40,568 bases of DNA from Comamonas granuli NBRC 101663 (GCF_000739995.1 NZ_BBJX01000021.1:1-40568), one strand, 5' to 3'. Positions 1 through 8,567 are shown, numbered from the stretch's first letter. The notes: generated by a model not told the origin, from the letters alone. Numbers and translations: made by a program.

Positions 1-221
1 GGGCGCGGCGCGCGCCGGGGCGCCGGCGCGGCTGGCGGGGGAGGAGCTGGCGGCGCCGCCTCGGGCGCGGGCGCCGCGGGCAGGGCCAGGCTGCGGGTGT
101 GAAAGACCAGCGGCGTGGCCGCCTGGGTGTGCGCCAGCGGCAGGGCCACCCAGCCCAGGACCAGGGCGTGCGCGGCCAGCACGGCAGCGCTGATGGCGAA
201 CAGGGGGCGGAGCGGGATCAT
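1..221 (-). CDS. N-terminal part of a Pro/Ala-rich, membrane-anchored or secreted protein (possibly DUF3108 family), truncated by the window edge
   Basis: An open frame begins with ATG at 221-219 and runs leftwards off the window, so about 73 residues are visible. It starts MIPLRPLFAISAAVLAAHAL, a short basic N-terminus and then a hydrophobic segment (about residues 7-28) that would serve as a membrane anchor or signal peptide. From about residue 50 it becomes a proline/alanine spacer (repeated APA, PPAPPPP-like stretches) ending in arginines. Betaproteobacterial DUF3108 proteins, as I recall them, have this layout: N-terminal anchor, Pro-rich linker, then a periplasmic domain. The domain itself lies outside the window, so the family is a guess. 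It is divergent from the fumarylacetoacetate-hydrolase gene, with 129 bp between the starts. Confidence 0.5.
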   Translation of the reverse strand, partial: MIPLRPLFAISAAVLAAHALVLGWVALPLAHTQAATPLVFHTRSLALPAAPAPEAAPPAPPPPAAPAPRRAPR

Positions 222-264
222 CGGGGGGCGGGGCGGGGGCGCGCGGGCACAGGCCCAAGGGTAC

Positions 265-270
265 TAGAAT
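265..270 (+). promoter_or_regulatory. Candidate -10 element (TAGAAT) for the FAA-hydrolase gene
   Basis: TAGAAT differs from the sigma-70 consensus TATAAT at one position and lies in the 129-bp divergent gap, 80 bp before the ATG at 351. No convincing -35 box is seen 16-18 bp upstream, so it is a weak call made from position and the -10 match only. Confidence 0.35.
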
Positions 271-350
271 CGCGCCTCTCGTGGCATGACGGGCATGCCA
301 CCGCCGCCGGGCGCCGGGTGCCGCGCCCGCATTCCCCCGCAGGGCACGCC

Positions 351-1334
351 ATGAAACTCGCCACCTACAAGGACGGCTCGCGCGACGGGCAGCTCGTGGT
401 CGTCGCGCGCGACCTGTCGCACGCGCACTACGCCACCGGCATCGCCCAGCGCCTGCAGCAGGTGCTGGACGACTGGAACTACCTCGCGCCGCAGTTGCAG
501 GACCTGTACGACAGCCTCAACGCCGGGCGGGCGCGCCACGCCTTCCCCTTCGATGCGCGCCAGTGCATGGCGCCGTTGCCGCGCGCCTACCAGTGGGCCG
601 ATGGCTCGGCCTACCCGCGCCACGTGGAGCTGGTGCGCCAGGCGCGTGGCGCCGAGCTGCCGCCGGGTTTTGCCACCGAGCCGCTGATGTACCAGGGCGC
701 CAGCGACGACTTTCTGGGCCCCTGCGACGACGTGCCCGTGCCCAGCGAGGCCATGGGTATCGATTTCGAGGCCGAGATCGCGGTGGTCACCGGCGACGTG
801 CGTCTGGGCGCCTCGCCCGAGCAGGCGCTCGAAGGCGTGCGCCTGGTGATGCTGGCCAACGACTGGTCGCTGCGCAACCTCGTTCCCGCCGAGCTGGCCC
901 GCGGCTTCGGTTTTTTCCAGTCCAAGCCCGCCACGGCCTTCAGCCCGGTGGCCATCACGCCCGACGAGCTGGGCGAGGCCTGGAAGGGCGGGCGCGTGCA
1001 CCTGACGCTGCAATCGACCTGGAACGGGCGCCGCGTGGGCATGTGCGAGACCGGGCCGGAGATGGCGTTTCACTTCGGCCAGCTCATCGCCCACATTGCC
1101 CGCACGCGCAATGTGCGCGCGGGCTCCATCGTGGGCAGCGGCACGGTGAGCAACCAGGACGCGGCCAAGGGCTACTCCTGCATTGCGGAAAAGCGCTGCC
1201 TGGAGACCCTGCAGGACGGCGCGCCGCGCACGCCCTATATGCGCTACGGCGACACCATCCGCATCGAGATGAAGGGCAAGGACGGGCAAAGCCTGTTCGG
1301 GGCCATTGACCAGAGCGTGGTGCCCCCGGGCTGA
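351..1334 (+). CDS. Fumarylacetoacetate hydrolase family protein
   Basis: A 327-residue protein of the FAH family, which hydrolyses or decarboxylates C-C bonds in acylpyruvate-type intermediates of aromatic degradation. The C-terminal catalytic domain begins near residue 125; the acidic metal-binding motif is visible as DFEAEIAVV (E140 and E142) with a third ligand in LANDWSLRN (D171), followed by the family block GFFQSKPATAFSPVAITPDE and the GTVSNQD segment near 265. The N-terminal 110 residues resemble the extra domain of true fumarylacetoacetases, but the exact substrate cannot be told. I chose ATG 351 because homologues start MKLATY; the frame stays open upstream only as GC-rich non-coding sequence. 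The Shine-Dalgarno (GCAGGGC) is weak. No homogentisate pathway genes flank it, so a role in tyrosine breakdown is plausible but unproven. Confidence 0.85.
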   Translation: MKLATYKDGSRDGQLVVVARDLSHAHYATGIAQRLQQVLDDWNYLAPQLQDLYDSLNAGRARHAFPFDARQCMAPLPRAYQWADGSAYPRHVELVRQARGAELPPGFATEPLMYQGASDDFLGPCDDVPVPSEAMGIDFEAEIAVVTGDVRLGASPEQALEGVRLVMLANDWSLRNLVPAELARGFGFFQSKPATAFSPVAITPDELGEAWKGGRVHLTLQSTWNGRRVGMCETGPEMAFHFGQLIAHIARTRNVRAGSIVGSGTVSNQDAAKGYSCIAEKRCLETLQDGAPRTPYMRYGDTIRIEMKGKDGQSLFGAIDQSVVPPG

Positions 1335-1342
1335 TTTGAAGG

Positions 1343-1390
1343 AAAATTGGCCTCCAGGCCTTGCCAGATCAGCGCGAGTAGCTATGGTTT
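1343..1390 (+). repeat. Stop-associated hairpin repeat, copy 1 (diverged)
   Basis: Forward-oriented copy of the repeat family also found at 5891, 14040, 15550, 27945, 30829 and 35759. It reads AAAATTGGCCTCCAG, then a degenerate stem, then AGTAGCTATGGTT. It fills the gap between two convergent genes and ends exactly at the stop codon of the minus-strand oxidoreductase (1390-1392), so it probably serves as a two-way transcription stop. Confidence 0.6.
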
Positions 1391-3465
1391 CATGAGTAAC
1401 CGGCGGCCGCCTCGACCTGCACCGCGCAGTCGTAGAAGGTCGGCCCCGCGCCCAGGTCGGTCAGCGCCTGGCTGGTGAGCTGGTTCACGTTCGTGCCGTC
1501 CAGCCCCAGCTTGCGCCACCACACGCCCAGGCCGTTGACCACGCCGGGGCGCGCGCGCTCGCACACCTGGGCGTGGCAGTGGTAGCTGCCGCGCCCGTTG
1601 AACACGCGCACCACGCTGCCGTCCTGGATGCCGCGTGCGGCGGCGTCCTGCGGGTGGATCTCCAGCAGCGGCCGGCCCTCGATGGCGCGCAGGCTTTGCA
1701 GGTTGACGAAGGTGGAGTTGAGGAAGTTGCGCGCCGGCGGCGAGATCATGGCCAGCGGGTACTGCTTTGATGTGCCCGCCGCCTCATGGTTGGGCAGGTA
1801 GTCGGGCAGGCCGTCCAGGCCCTGGTCGGCCAGGCGCTGGCTGAAGAACTCGCACTTCCCTGAGGGTGTGGGAAAGCCGCCTTCGGCAAACGGCGCGTCC
1901 GGCCCACCCAGCGGGGCAAAGCCCTGTTCCAGCAGCAGGCCGAAGTCCACGGCGCTGCCATAGGCCTGGCGGCACAGCTGTTCGTCGCTCTCCTGAAAGC
2001 AGGGCTCGGCAAAGCCCATGTGCGCGGCCAGGTCGCGGAAGATCTGCGCATTGCTGCGCGCCTGGCCCTGGGGCGTCAGGGCGGGGCGGTTGAGCAGCAC
2101 GTCGGTGTGGCCGTAGGCCAGGTGCACGTCCCAGTGTTCGAGCTGGGTGGTGGCGGGCAGGAGGTAGTCGGCGTAGTCGGCGGTGTCGGTCTGGAAATGC
2201 TCCAGCACCACGGTGAACAGGTCCTCGCGCGCAAAGCCCTGCACCACCTGGCCCGAGTCCGGGGCCACGGCCACGGGGTTGCTGTTGTAGACCACCAGGG
2301 CCTCGATCTTCGGGCCGAAGGCGGGCGAGGCCGCGCGCAGCAGGTCGTCGCCGATGGTCACCATGTTGATGGTGCGCGGGCTGCGGCCGGCCAGCAGGTC
2401 GGGGCGCTGCAGGGCCGCGCGGTCCACGGGGAAGGCCCCGGAGCTCGACAGCAGCACGCCGCCCGCGCGGTGGCGCCAGGCGCCCGTGAGCGCGGGCAGG
2501 CTGGCGATGGCGCGCACCGCGTTGGCCCCGCCATGGGCGCGCTGCACGCCGTAGTTCAGGCGGATGGCGGCGGGTTGCGTGCTGCCGTAGTCGCGCGCGA
2601 GCTGGCGGATCTGCTCCACCGGCACGCCGCAGACCTGCGCGGCGCGTTCCGGCGGCCACTGCAGGGCGCGTTCGCGCAGCCGCTCCCAGCCCAGGGTGTG
2701 GCGCGCGAGGTAGTCGTGGTCCAGCCAGCCGTGCACGATGAGCTCGTGCATGAGCGCAAACGCCAGCGCGGTATCGGTGCCGGGCAGGAGCTGGAGGTGC
2801 GCGTGGCATTTCTCGGCCGTCTCGCTCTTGCGCGGGTCGATGCACACCAGCTTGGCGCCGTCGCGCTTGGCCTGCTGCGCCAGGCGCCAGAAATGCAGGT
2901 TGCTGCCGATGGAGTTGCTGCCCCAGATGAGGATGAGCTTGGCCTCGGCGAAGAACTCCACCTTCATGCCCAGCTTGCCGCCCAGCGTGTGCACCAGGCC
3001 CTCGCCGCCGGCCGTGGCGCAGATGCTGCGGTGCAGGAGCGAGGCGCCCAGGCGGTGGAAGAAGCGCCGGTCCATGCTCTCGCCCTGCACCAGGCCCATG
3101 GTGCCGGCGTAGCTGTAGGGCAGGATGGCCTGGGGGTCGCGCGCGGCGATCGCGCCCAGGCGCGCGGCGATGTCGGTCAGGGCCTCGTCCCAGGTGACGG
3201 GCGTGAACTGGCCGCTGCCCTTGGGGCCGCTGCGCTTCATGGGCGTGAGGAGGCGCTCGGGGTGGTGCGTGCGCTCGGCGTAGCGCGAGACCTTGGTGCA
3301 CAGCACGCCGCCCGTGTGCGGGTGGTCGGGGTTGCCCTGCACGCGCACGGCGCGGCCGTTCTCCACGGTGGTCAGCAGGGCGCAGGTGTCGGGGCAGTCG
3401 TGCGGGCAGGCGCCGCGCACGACGGTGGACAGGGGCAGGGGGGTGGCAGCGCTCATGTCTGCCAT
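1390..3465 (-). CDS. Molybdopterin-containing oxidoreductase (formate dehydrogenase/BisC-like family)
   Basis: A 691-residue protein with the architecture of the Mo-bisMGD oxidoreductase family. An N-terminal 4Fe-4S site is visible as ACPHDCPDTC with a fourth cysteine in GGVLCTKV (C20, C24, C28, C56). The molybdopterin domain follows, with SICATAGGEGL near residue 160, where related enzymes often carry the Mo-ligating Cys or Ser, then the NSIGSN and CIDPRKSETAE blocks, and a C-terminal dinucleotide-binding domain (HPQDAAARGI, VFNGRGS). There is no Tat signal, so a cytoplasmic enzyme is expected, and no membrane or electron-transfer subunit is nearby. Substrate unknown. Start ATG 3465 (MADMSAATPL) is preceded by GGGGTTT; ATG 3456 is an alternative. 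No in-frame UGA, so no selenocysteine. Divergent from the peptidase unit. Confidence 0.85.
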   Translation of the reverse strand: MADMSAATPLPLSTVVRGACPHDCPDTCALLTTVENGRAVRVQGNPDHPHTGGVLCTKVSRYAERTHHPERLLTPMKRSGPKGSGQFTPVTWDEALTDIAARLGAIAARDPQAILPYSYAGTMGLVQGESMDRRFFHRLGASLLHRSICATAGGEGLVHTLGGKLGMKVEFFAEAKLILIWGSNSIGSNLHFWRLAQQAKRDGAKLVCIDPRKSETAEKCHAHLQLLPGTDTALAFALMHELIVHGWLDHDYLARHTLGWERLRERALQWPPERAAQVCGVPVEQIRQLARDYGSTQPAAIRLNYGVQRAHGGANAVRAIASLPALTGAWRHRAGGVLLSSSGAFPVDRAALQRPDLLAGRSPRTINMVTIGDDLLRAASPAFGPKIEALVVYNSNPVAVAPDSGQVVQGFAREDLFTVVLEHFQTDTADYADYLLPATTQLEHWDVHLAYGHTDVLLNRPALTPQGQARSNAQIFRDLAAHMGFAEPCFQESDEQLCRQAYGSAVDFGLLLEQGFAPLGGPDAPFAEGGFPTPSGKCEFFSQRLADQGLDGLPDYLPNHEAAGTSKQYPLAMISPPARNFLNSTFVNLQSLRAIEGRPLLEIHPQDAAARGIQDGSVVRVFNGRGSYHCHAQVCERARPGVVNGLGVWWRKLGLDGTNVNQLTSQALTDLGAGPTFYDCAVQVEAAAGYS

Positions 3466-3578
3466 GGTAATAAACCCCGCAACCGCTGTCGGTAGCGCAC
3501 GGGGATAGACTGTGCAGCCACCCGGGCTTTCGGGCGCAGCCATGCCCCGGGCCCCGGAGACGCCAGGAGACATGCACC

Positions 3579-4790
3579 ATGAAAATCATTGATTCCATTG
3601 CCACCCAGGCCGCCGCCATCGCCCAGTTGCGGCGCGACATCCATGCCCACCCCGAGCTGTGCTTCGAGGAGCAGCGCACGGCCGACCTCGTGGCGGCCAA
3701 GCTCACCGAGTGGGGCATCCCCATCCACCGCGGCATGGGCACCACCGGCGTGGTGGGCATCGTGCACGGGCGCGACGGCGGCGCCTGCGGCCGCGGTGTG
3801 GGCCTGCGCGCCGACATGGACGCCCTGCCCATGCAGGAGTTCAACACCTTCGCCCATGCCAGCAAGCACGCCGGCAAGATGCACGCCTGCGGCCACGACG
3901 GCCACACCGCCATGCTGCTGGCGGCGGCGCAGCACCTGGCGCAGCACCGCGACTTCGACGGCACGGTGTACCTGATCTTCCAGCCGGCCGAGGAAGGCGG
4001 CGGCGGCGCGCGCGAGATGATGCGCGACGGCCTGTTCGAGCGCTTCCCCATGGAGGCGGTGTTCGGCATGCACAACTGGCCCGGCCTGCCCCTGGGCACC
4101 TTTGCCGTGAGCCCCGGCCCGGTCATGGCCTCGACCAGCGAGTTCAAGATCACCCTGCGCGGCAAGGGCAGCCACGCGGCGCTGCCGCACATGGGGGTGG
4201 ACCCGGTGCCCATTGCCTGCCAGATGGTGCAGGCCTTCCAGACCATCATCAGCCGCAACAAGAAACCCATAGACACCGCCGTGATCTCGGTGACCATGAT
4301 CCACGCGGGCGAAGCGACCAACGTGGTGCCCGACTTCTGCGAGCTGCAGGGCACGGTGCGCACCTTCACGGCCGAGGTGCTGGACCTCATCGAGCGGCGC
4401 ATGCGCCAGGTGGCCGAGCACACCTGCGCGGCGCACGAGGCCACGTGCGAGTTCGAGTTCGTGCGCAACTACCCGGCCACCATCAACAGCGCCGCCGAGG
4501 CGGCCTTTGCGCGCGACGTCATGCGCTCCATCGTGGGCGACGACAAGGTGCTGGTGCAGGAGCCCACGCTGGGCGGCGAGGACTTCGCCTACATGCTGCA
4601 GGCCAAGCCCGGCGCGTACTGCTTCATCGCCAACGGCGAAGGCGGCCACCGCGCCGCCGGCCACGGCGCGGGCCCGTGCACGCTGCACAACCCGAGCTAC
4701 GACTTCAACGACGACCTCATCCCCCTGGGCGCGACCTACTGGGTGCGCCTGGCCCACGACTGGCTGGCCCAGCCCCGGAGCGCCGCATGA
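3579..4790 (+). CDS. M20 family metallopeptidase / amidohydrolase (HipO/IAA-amino-acid hydrolase-like)
   Basis: A 403-residue cytoplasmic di-metal hydrolase that splits N-acyl amino acids (hippurate hydrolase group). All family blocks are visible: LRRDIHAHPEL at 17-27, LRADMDALPM near 77-86, MHACGHDGHTAML at 101-113 (C103 or C104 and the histidines bind metal), IFQPAEEGGGGA at 133-144 with the catalytic glutamate pair, FGMHNWPGLP near 162-171, and a late LHNPSYDFND. Length is normal for the family. Start ATG 3579 gives MKIIDSIATQ and is preceded by GGAGACATGCACC. Its stop overlaps the next gene's start by the four bases ATGA, so the two peptidases are translationally coupled and may act in sequence on peptides or acylated amino acids. 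Confidence 0.9.
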   Translation: MKIIDSIATQAAAIAQLRRDIHAHPELCFEEQRTADLVAAKLTEWGIPIHRGMGTTGVVGIVHGRDGGACGRGVGLRADMDALPMQEFNTFAHASKHAGKMHACGHDGHTAMLLAAAQHLAQHRDFDGTVYLIFQPAEEGGGGAREMMRDGLFERFPMEAVFGMHNWPGLPLGTFAVSPGPVMASTSEFKITLRGKGSHAALPHMGVDPVPIACQMVQAFQTIISRNKKPIDTAVISVTMIHAGEATNVVPDFCELQGTVRTFTAEVLDLIERRMRQVAEHTCAAHEATCEFEFVRNYPATINSAAEAAFARDVMRSIVGDDKVLVQEPTLGGEDFAYMLQAKPGAYCFIANGEGGHRAAGHGAGPCTLHNPSYDFNDDLIPLGATYWVRLAHDWLAQPRSAA

Positions 4791-5887
4791 ACACCACCGT
4801 TGTCAACGCCTTCTCCGCGAGCTACCAGGAGGCGCGCACCAAGTTCCTGGAGGCCGCGGCCGCAGCCGGCCTGGCCATCGAATCGCACGTGCACCCCTTG
4901 CGCGGGCGCGATGGCGAGACCCTGGCCCTGGACGTGGCGCGCGACGGCCCGCCCGATGCCGACAAGCTGCTCATCGTGAGCAGCGCCTGCCACGGCGTGG
5001 AAGGCTACTGCGGCAGCGGCGTGCAGGTGTTCGCGCTGCACGACCAGGAATGGCGCGACCAGGCGCGTGCGCACGGCGTGGCCGTGCTCTACCTGCATGC
5101 GCTCAACCCCTACGGCTTCTCGCACCTGCGCCGCGTCACGCACGAGAACGTGGACCTGAACCGCAACTTCCAGGACTTTGGCCGCAACTTGCCCGTCAAC
5201 GAGGCCTACCGCGACATCGCGCATTGGCTGATCCCCGCGGCCTGGCCCCCCGAGGCCGAGAACCAGGCCGCCGTGCAGCAGTACATCGCCGCGCATGGCG
5301 AGGCGGCGTGGCAGGCCGCCATCACGCGTGGACAGCACGAGTACCCGCAGGGCCTGTTCTTCGGCGGCACCGAGCCCACCTGGAGCCACCGCACGCTGCG
5401 CCCGGTGCTGCGCGCGCACGGTGCGCCGGCGCAGCGCATCGCCTGGATCGACCTGCACACCGGCCTGGGCCCCAACGGCCACGGCGAGCGCATCTACGCC
5501 GGGCGCGACGACGCGGCCGCCGTGGCGCGTGCGCGCCGCTGGTGGGACGGCGGCGGCAGTACGCCCGTCACCTCCATCTACGACGGCTCCTCCACCTCGG
5601 CCTTCCTCACGGGCCTGATGTGGAGCGCCATCTACGACGAATGCCCGCAGGCCGAATTCACGGGCATCGCCATGGAATACGGCACCGTGCCGGTGATGGA
5701 GGTGCTCGAATCCCTGCGCGCTGAGCAGTGGCTCAACCTGCACCCCGAGGCCGACGCTGCCCTGGCCGAGCAGATCAAGGCGCGCATGAAGGCGGCCTTC
5801 TACACCGACACCGACGCCTGGAAGGGGCAGATCGTCGCCCAGGCGCGCCAGGCGCTGTTCCAGGCCGTTGCGGGCCTGGATTCTTGA
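4787..5887 (+). CDS. M14 family (DUF2817) metallopeptidase
   Basis: A 366-residue protein of the zinc-carboxypeptidase-like DUF2817 group. The HxxE zinc motif is in SACHGVEGYCGSG (H69, E72); it is followed by LHALNPYGFSHLRRVTHENV with VDLNRNF (120-127), which matches the substrate-carboxylate-binding N-R segment of M14 enzymes, and IDLHTGLGPNGHG, likely the second zinc histidine. A late AMEYGTVP holds the probable catalytic glutamate. No signal peptide, so the enzyme is cytoplasmic. The start is the ATG of the ATGA overlap with the M20 gene, giving MNTTVVNAFS. Substrate unknown; the operon suggests peptide or amide scavenging. Confidence 0.85.
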   Translation: MNTTVVNAFSASYQEARTKFLEAAAAAGLAIESHVHPLRGRDGETLALDVARDGPPDADKLLIVSSACHGVEGYCGSGVQVFALHDQEWRDQARAHGVAVLYLHALNPYGFSHLRRVTHENVDLNRNFQDFGRNLPVNEAYRDIAHWLIPAAWPPEAENQAAVQQYIAAHGEAAWQAAITRGQHEYPQGLFFGGTEPTWSHRTLRPVLRAHGAPAQRIAWIDLHTGLGPNGHGERIYAGRDDAAAVARARRWWDGGGSTPVTSIYDGSSTSAFLTGLMWSAIYDECPQAEFTGIAMEYGTVPVMEVLESLRAEQWLNLHPEADAALAEQIKARMKAAFYTDTDAWKGQIVAQARQALFQAVAGLDS

Positions 5888-5890
5888 GGT

Positions 5891-5944
5891 GTTTTGGGGC
5901 TGCAGCGCTTGCGGGTAAAGCGCTGGCAGCTATTTAAACCATAG
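5891..5944 (+). repeat. Stop-associated hairpin repeat, copy 2
   Basis: Forward copy between two convergent genes (stops at 5887 and 5947). It holds an 8-bp perfect stem, CAGCGCTT (5903-5910) with AAGCGCTG (5918-5925) and loop GCGGGTA, then GGCAGCTATTTAAACC. Its right end is two bases from the stop of the DUF922 gene. Likely a bidirectional terminator. Confidence 0.7.
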
Positions 5945-5946
5945 CA

Positions 5947-6531
5947 TCAATCGAGCTGTGCGCCTTGCGTGGCACCATGCCCGGTGCGGCGGTCGTAGGC
6001 CTTTTCCGCGGCCACCTGCTCGGCCAGCAGGCGCTGGCCCAGCGCGTTGGCCTGGCGCTCCAGTGTGGGGCAGTCGGGGGCCTCGGGCAGGGCGGCGATG
6101 CCCTGGTCGATGGCCTGCGCGGCCTGGCGGCCGAACTGCACATGGCCCTGCTCGTGCTGGTGCAGCGCCCGGTGGTAGCGCTGGAACTGCGCCTCCTGCG
6201 CGGCCGAGCCGCTGCGCAGCTCGGGCATCTGGATGCGCGTGTGCAGCCGCGTGGCCACGCGCGTGATGCGGCAGCGGCCCGCGCCGTCCTGCTGCCACCA
6301 GAAGTTCCAGCGCACGCTCCAGTGCGTGTAGCCGTGAAAGCGCTGCCCGTCCGCGGTGATGGGCGTGGCCGCGTTGAGCGCGGCGCGCAGCGTCTGGTCG
6401 GCGCGCGCGTGCACGGGGTAGGGGGCGTGCGCGTGCTCCTCCAGCACCTCGGCCCGCGCCGCGGGCGTGGCCAGCAGCGCCAGCGCCAGGGCCGGGGCCA
6501 GGGGGCTGCGGCCTAGGGCTCCTCGCCCCAT
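5947..6531 (-). CDS. DUF922 domain protein, putative secreted Zn-dependent protease
   Basis: A 194-residue protein. Residues 1-27 form a signal peptide (basic start, then ALALALLATPAARA, cleavage likely before EVLEE). The mature part begins with a substrate-domain-like segment (YPVHARADQTLRAALN, FHGYTHWSVRWNF) and carries HEQGH near residue 140, an HExxH zinc-protease motif, in the context HQHEQGHVQFGRQAA. This is the DUF922 layout, whose members are described as predicted Zn-dependent proteases without a known substrate. Start ATG 6531 lies inside the upstream acyltransferase gene (19-bp overlap with its 3' end), so translation is probably coupled. Periplasmic location is inferred from the signal peptide. 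Confidence 0.8.
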   Translation of the reverse strand: MGRGALGRSPLAPALALALLATPAARAEVLEEHAHAPYPVHARADQTLRAALNAATPITADGQRFHGYTHWSVRWNFWWQQDGAGRCRITRVATRLHTRIQMPELRSGSAAQEAQFQRYHRALHQHEQGHVQFGRQAAQAIDQGIAALPEAPDCPTLERQANALGQRLLAEQVAAEKAYDRRTGHGATQGAQLD

Positions 6532-8096
6532 GGCAGCATGAGCGTGAGGGTGGCGAGCTGCGCGAACTCGGGCGCGAAGGCGTCGATGATGCGCTGCGGC
6601 TCGGGGCACAGCGTGGTGTCGGTGATGACGCCGAACTGCACGCCGCCGCCGTAGCTCAGGATGGACACGCCCAGCCCCACGTTGCCCGACTGCGGCACCC
6701 AGAACATGCACTGCGTGACGCGCGCGCCGCACAGGTAGATGGGCTCGCGCGGGCCGGGCACGTTGGTCATCACCGCCGTGGTCTTGCGGCTGAACAGGCC
6801 CAGCAGCGCGTCCTGCGCGGGCTTGATGAGCAGGCCCGCCACGGCCAGCAGGCCGAAGGCCAGCAGCGGCTGCGTGCTGCCCTTGAGCGCCGCCATGCGG
6901 GTGCGCACCTCGTACACGCGCTCGATGGGGTTGGTCATGCCGATGGGCAGCACCAGCGGCACCAGGCCGAAGTGGTTGCCCAGCTTCCAGGCTTCCTCCA
7001 GGGGGCGCAGGTTCACCGGGATCATGGCGCGGATTTCCTTGCCTGCGGTGTCCTCGCCCTGGCTGCGCAGGTAGCCGCCGATGGCGCCGGCCACGCAGGA
7101 CAGCAGCACGTCGTTGACCGAGCAGTTGAGCGCCTTGCCGATGGCCTTGACCTCGTCGAGCGGCAGCGGCGGGCACCAGGCCACGCGCTTTTCCGAGCCG
7201 GGCACGCCCTTGAGCGCGGTGGGCGAGTCGTCGGGCATGAGCGCGAGCGCCGCGGCGTCGCTCACGAGCTGGTAGCCCAGGCGCGCGGCGTCCACCGAGC
7301 CCGCCAGGCCGTGCTGCACGGCTTTCTCCGGGTCGAGCAGCAGGTGCAGCGACTTGGCCGCGCTCTCGCCCACGAGGTCCAGGGCCTTCACGGTCATGCC
7401 GGTGAAGGGCTTGATGAGCGTGTCGGCGATCCAGTCCTCGGCGCCGGCGCGGGGCTTCTTGCGGCGCTTCGGGGGCTCGGTGCCGCCGTCGACGATGGAC
7501 ATGGTCACCGAGATCAGCGCGATGCCGTCGGCAATGCAGTGGTGCAGGCGCACCACCAGCGCGCTGCTGGGCTGGCCGTCGTCGCCGACGAAGTCCTCGA
7601 TCAGGTAGAAGTGCCACAGCGGGTGCCGCGGGTCCAGTGGCTGGCTGGCGAGGTCGCCCACGAACTTCTGCAGCGCCGCCTGCTGGCTGTGCCCCTTGCG
7701 CCGCGGCAGGCTGGCGCTTTGCACATGCGCGGTGATGTCAAAGCGCTGGTCCTCGACCCAGGTGGCGCCGGCCGCGTCCTCGACCACGCGCTGGCGAAAG
7801 CGCGGGTACTGCAGCAGGCGCTCCTGGATGCGCGCGCGCAGCGCATCCAGCGTGATGCGGGGCGAGACCGTCCACACGCCGTTGATCATCATGAGATTGC
7901 TCGGCGAGTCCATGCGCAGCCAGGCGGTATCCACCTTGCTCATGCGCTCGCCCGACAGGCCCAGCATGCCCGTGGCGGCGCGGCGCACGTTCTTTTGCAC
8001 GGCCAGGGCCGCGTCGATGGCGAGCTGGGTGGGTGGCAGGGGGGCGGCGGCCGGGCCCGGGGCCGGGTTTGTGCGGGAGGAAATGCGGGTCACCAT
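6513..8096 (-). CDS. Wax ester synthase / diacylglycerol acyltransferase (WS/DGAT family)
   Basis: A 527-residue acyl-CoA-dependent O-acyltransferase that makes wax esters or triacylglycerol for storage. The catalytic HHxxxDG motif is HHCIADG at residues 185-191. Other family blocks are LSKVDTAW-like MSKVDTAWLRMDS (near 52-64), PLDPRHPLWHFYLIED (153-168), the NDVLLS block (CSVNDVLLSCVAGAIGGYL) and the C-terminal TNVPGP (MTNVPGPREPIY). The N-terminus is about 45 residues longer than in the Acinetobacter enzyme and rich in Ala/Pro. Start ATG 8096 has no strong Shine-Dalgarno. The gene is divergent from an acyl-CoA-binding protein and overlaps a DUF922 gene, suggesting a lipid-storage locus. Confidence 0.9.
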   Translation of the reverse strand: MVTRISSRTNPAPGPAAAPLPPTQLAIDAALAVQKNVRRAATGMLGLSGERMSKVDTAWLRMDSPSNLMMINGVWTVSPRITLDALRARIQERLLQYPRFRQRVVEDAAGATWVEDQRFDITAHVQSASLPRRKGHSQQAALQKFVGDLASQPLDPRHPLWHFYLIEDFVGDDGQPSSALVVRLHHCIADGIALISVTMSIVDGGTEPPKRRKKPRAGAEDWIADTLIKPFTGMTVKALDLVGESAAKSLHLLLDPEKAVQHGLAGSVDAARLGYQLVSDAAALALMPDDSPTALKGVPGSEKRVAWCPPLPLDEVKAIGKALNCSVNDVLLSCVAGAIGGYLRSQGEDTAGKEIRAMIPVNLRPLEEAWKLGNHFGLVPLVLPIGMTNPIERVYEVRTRMAALKGSTQPLLAFGLLAVAGLLIKPAQDALLGLFSRKTTAVMTNVPGPREPIYLCGARVTQCMFWVPQSGNVGLGVSILSYGGGVQFGVITDTTLCPEPQRIIDAFAPEFAQLATLTLMLPWGEEP

Positions 8097-8173
8097 GGAG
8101 AAGGGGCCATCGGAGGGTTGGAATTGGAGGTGCTCGTCTACGCCAGGCGGCGATTTTCAACGAAGCCTGGCCG

Positions 8174-8179
8174 TAAGAT
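8174..8179 (+). promoter_or_regulatory. Candidate -10 (TAAGAT) for the acyl-CoA-binding protein gene
   Basis: TAAGAT lies in the 143-bp divergent gap between the acyltransferase and the acyl-CoA-binding protein genes, 61 bp before the ATG. TTTTCAA sits about 14-20 bp upstream but is a poor -35. Weak call. Confidence 0.3.
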
Positions 8180-8239
8180 ACAACGCTGCCAGCAGATGGC
8201 ATCCCCGTTCTTTCCCCACCCCCCGCAAGGAGCCTTTGC

Positions 8240-8494
8240 ATGTCCGACCTCAACGCCGCCTTCGAAGCCGCCGTGGCCCAATCCAAGAACCTCAGCGAAC
8301 GCCCCGACAACGCCACGCTGCTCAAGATCTACGCGCTGTACAAGCAGGGCACGGCCGGTGACAACGCTGAGAAGAAGCCCGGCTTCGGCGACATGGTGGG
8401 GCGCGCCAAGTGGGACGCCTGGAACAACCTCAAGGGCACGGCGCAGGACGACGCCAAGCAGCAGTACATCGACCTGATCGGCTCGCTCAGCTAA
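8240..8494 (+). CDS. Acyl-CoA-binding protein
   Basis: An 84-residue four-helix acyl-CoA-binding protein. The family signature is clear: LKIYALYKQGTAGDN followed by GFGDMVGRAKWDAWNNLKG, including the Tyr, Lys and Trp residues that contact the CoA and acyl chain in the animal and plant proteins. It buffers cytosolic acyl-CoA and can hand it to acyltransferases. A strong Shine-Dalgarno (CAAGGAG) sits eight bases before the ATG. Its divergent pairing with a WS/DGAT gene makes acyl-CoA supply to neutral-lipid synthesis a reasonable inference. Confidence 0.93.
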   Translation: MSDLNAAFEAAVAQSKNLSERPDNATLLKIYALYKQGTAGDNAEKKPGFGDMVGRAKWDAWNNLKGTAQDDAKQQYIDLIGSLS

Positions 8495-8567
8495 AGCCGC
8501 CAGCCAGCGCCGCAGTGGGTCTGTGGCCTAATACAGGGTTTTCAACCTGACCGATAGAGATCAAGCC

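Noticed and set aside
264-1289. Antisense open frame over the FAA-hydrolase gene
   Set aside because: His/Arg/Ala-rich low-complexity translation typical of a shadow frame.
1390-3465. Selenocysteine in the molybdopterin oxidoreductase
   Set aside because: No in-frame UGA occurs inside the gene and a cysteine occupies the likely ligand region.
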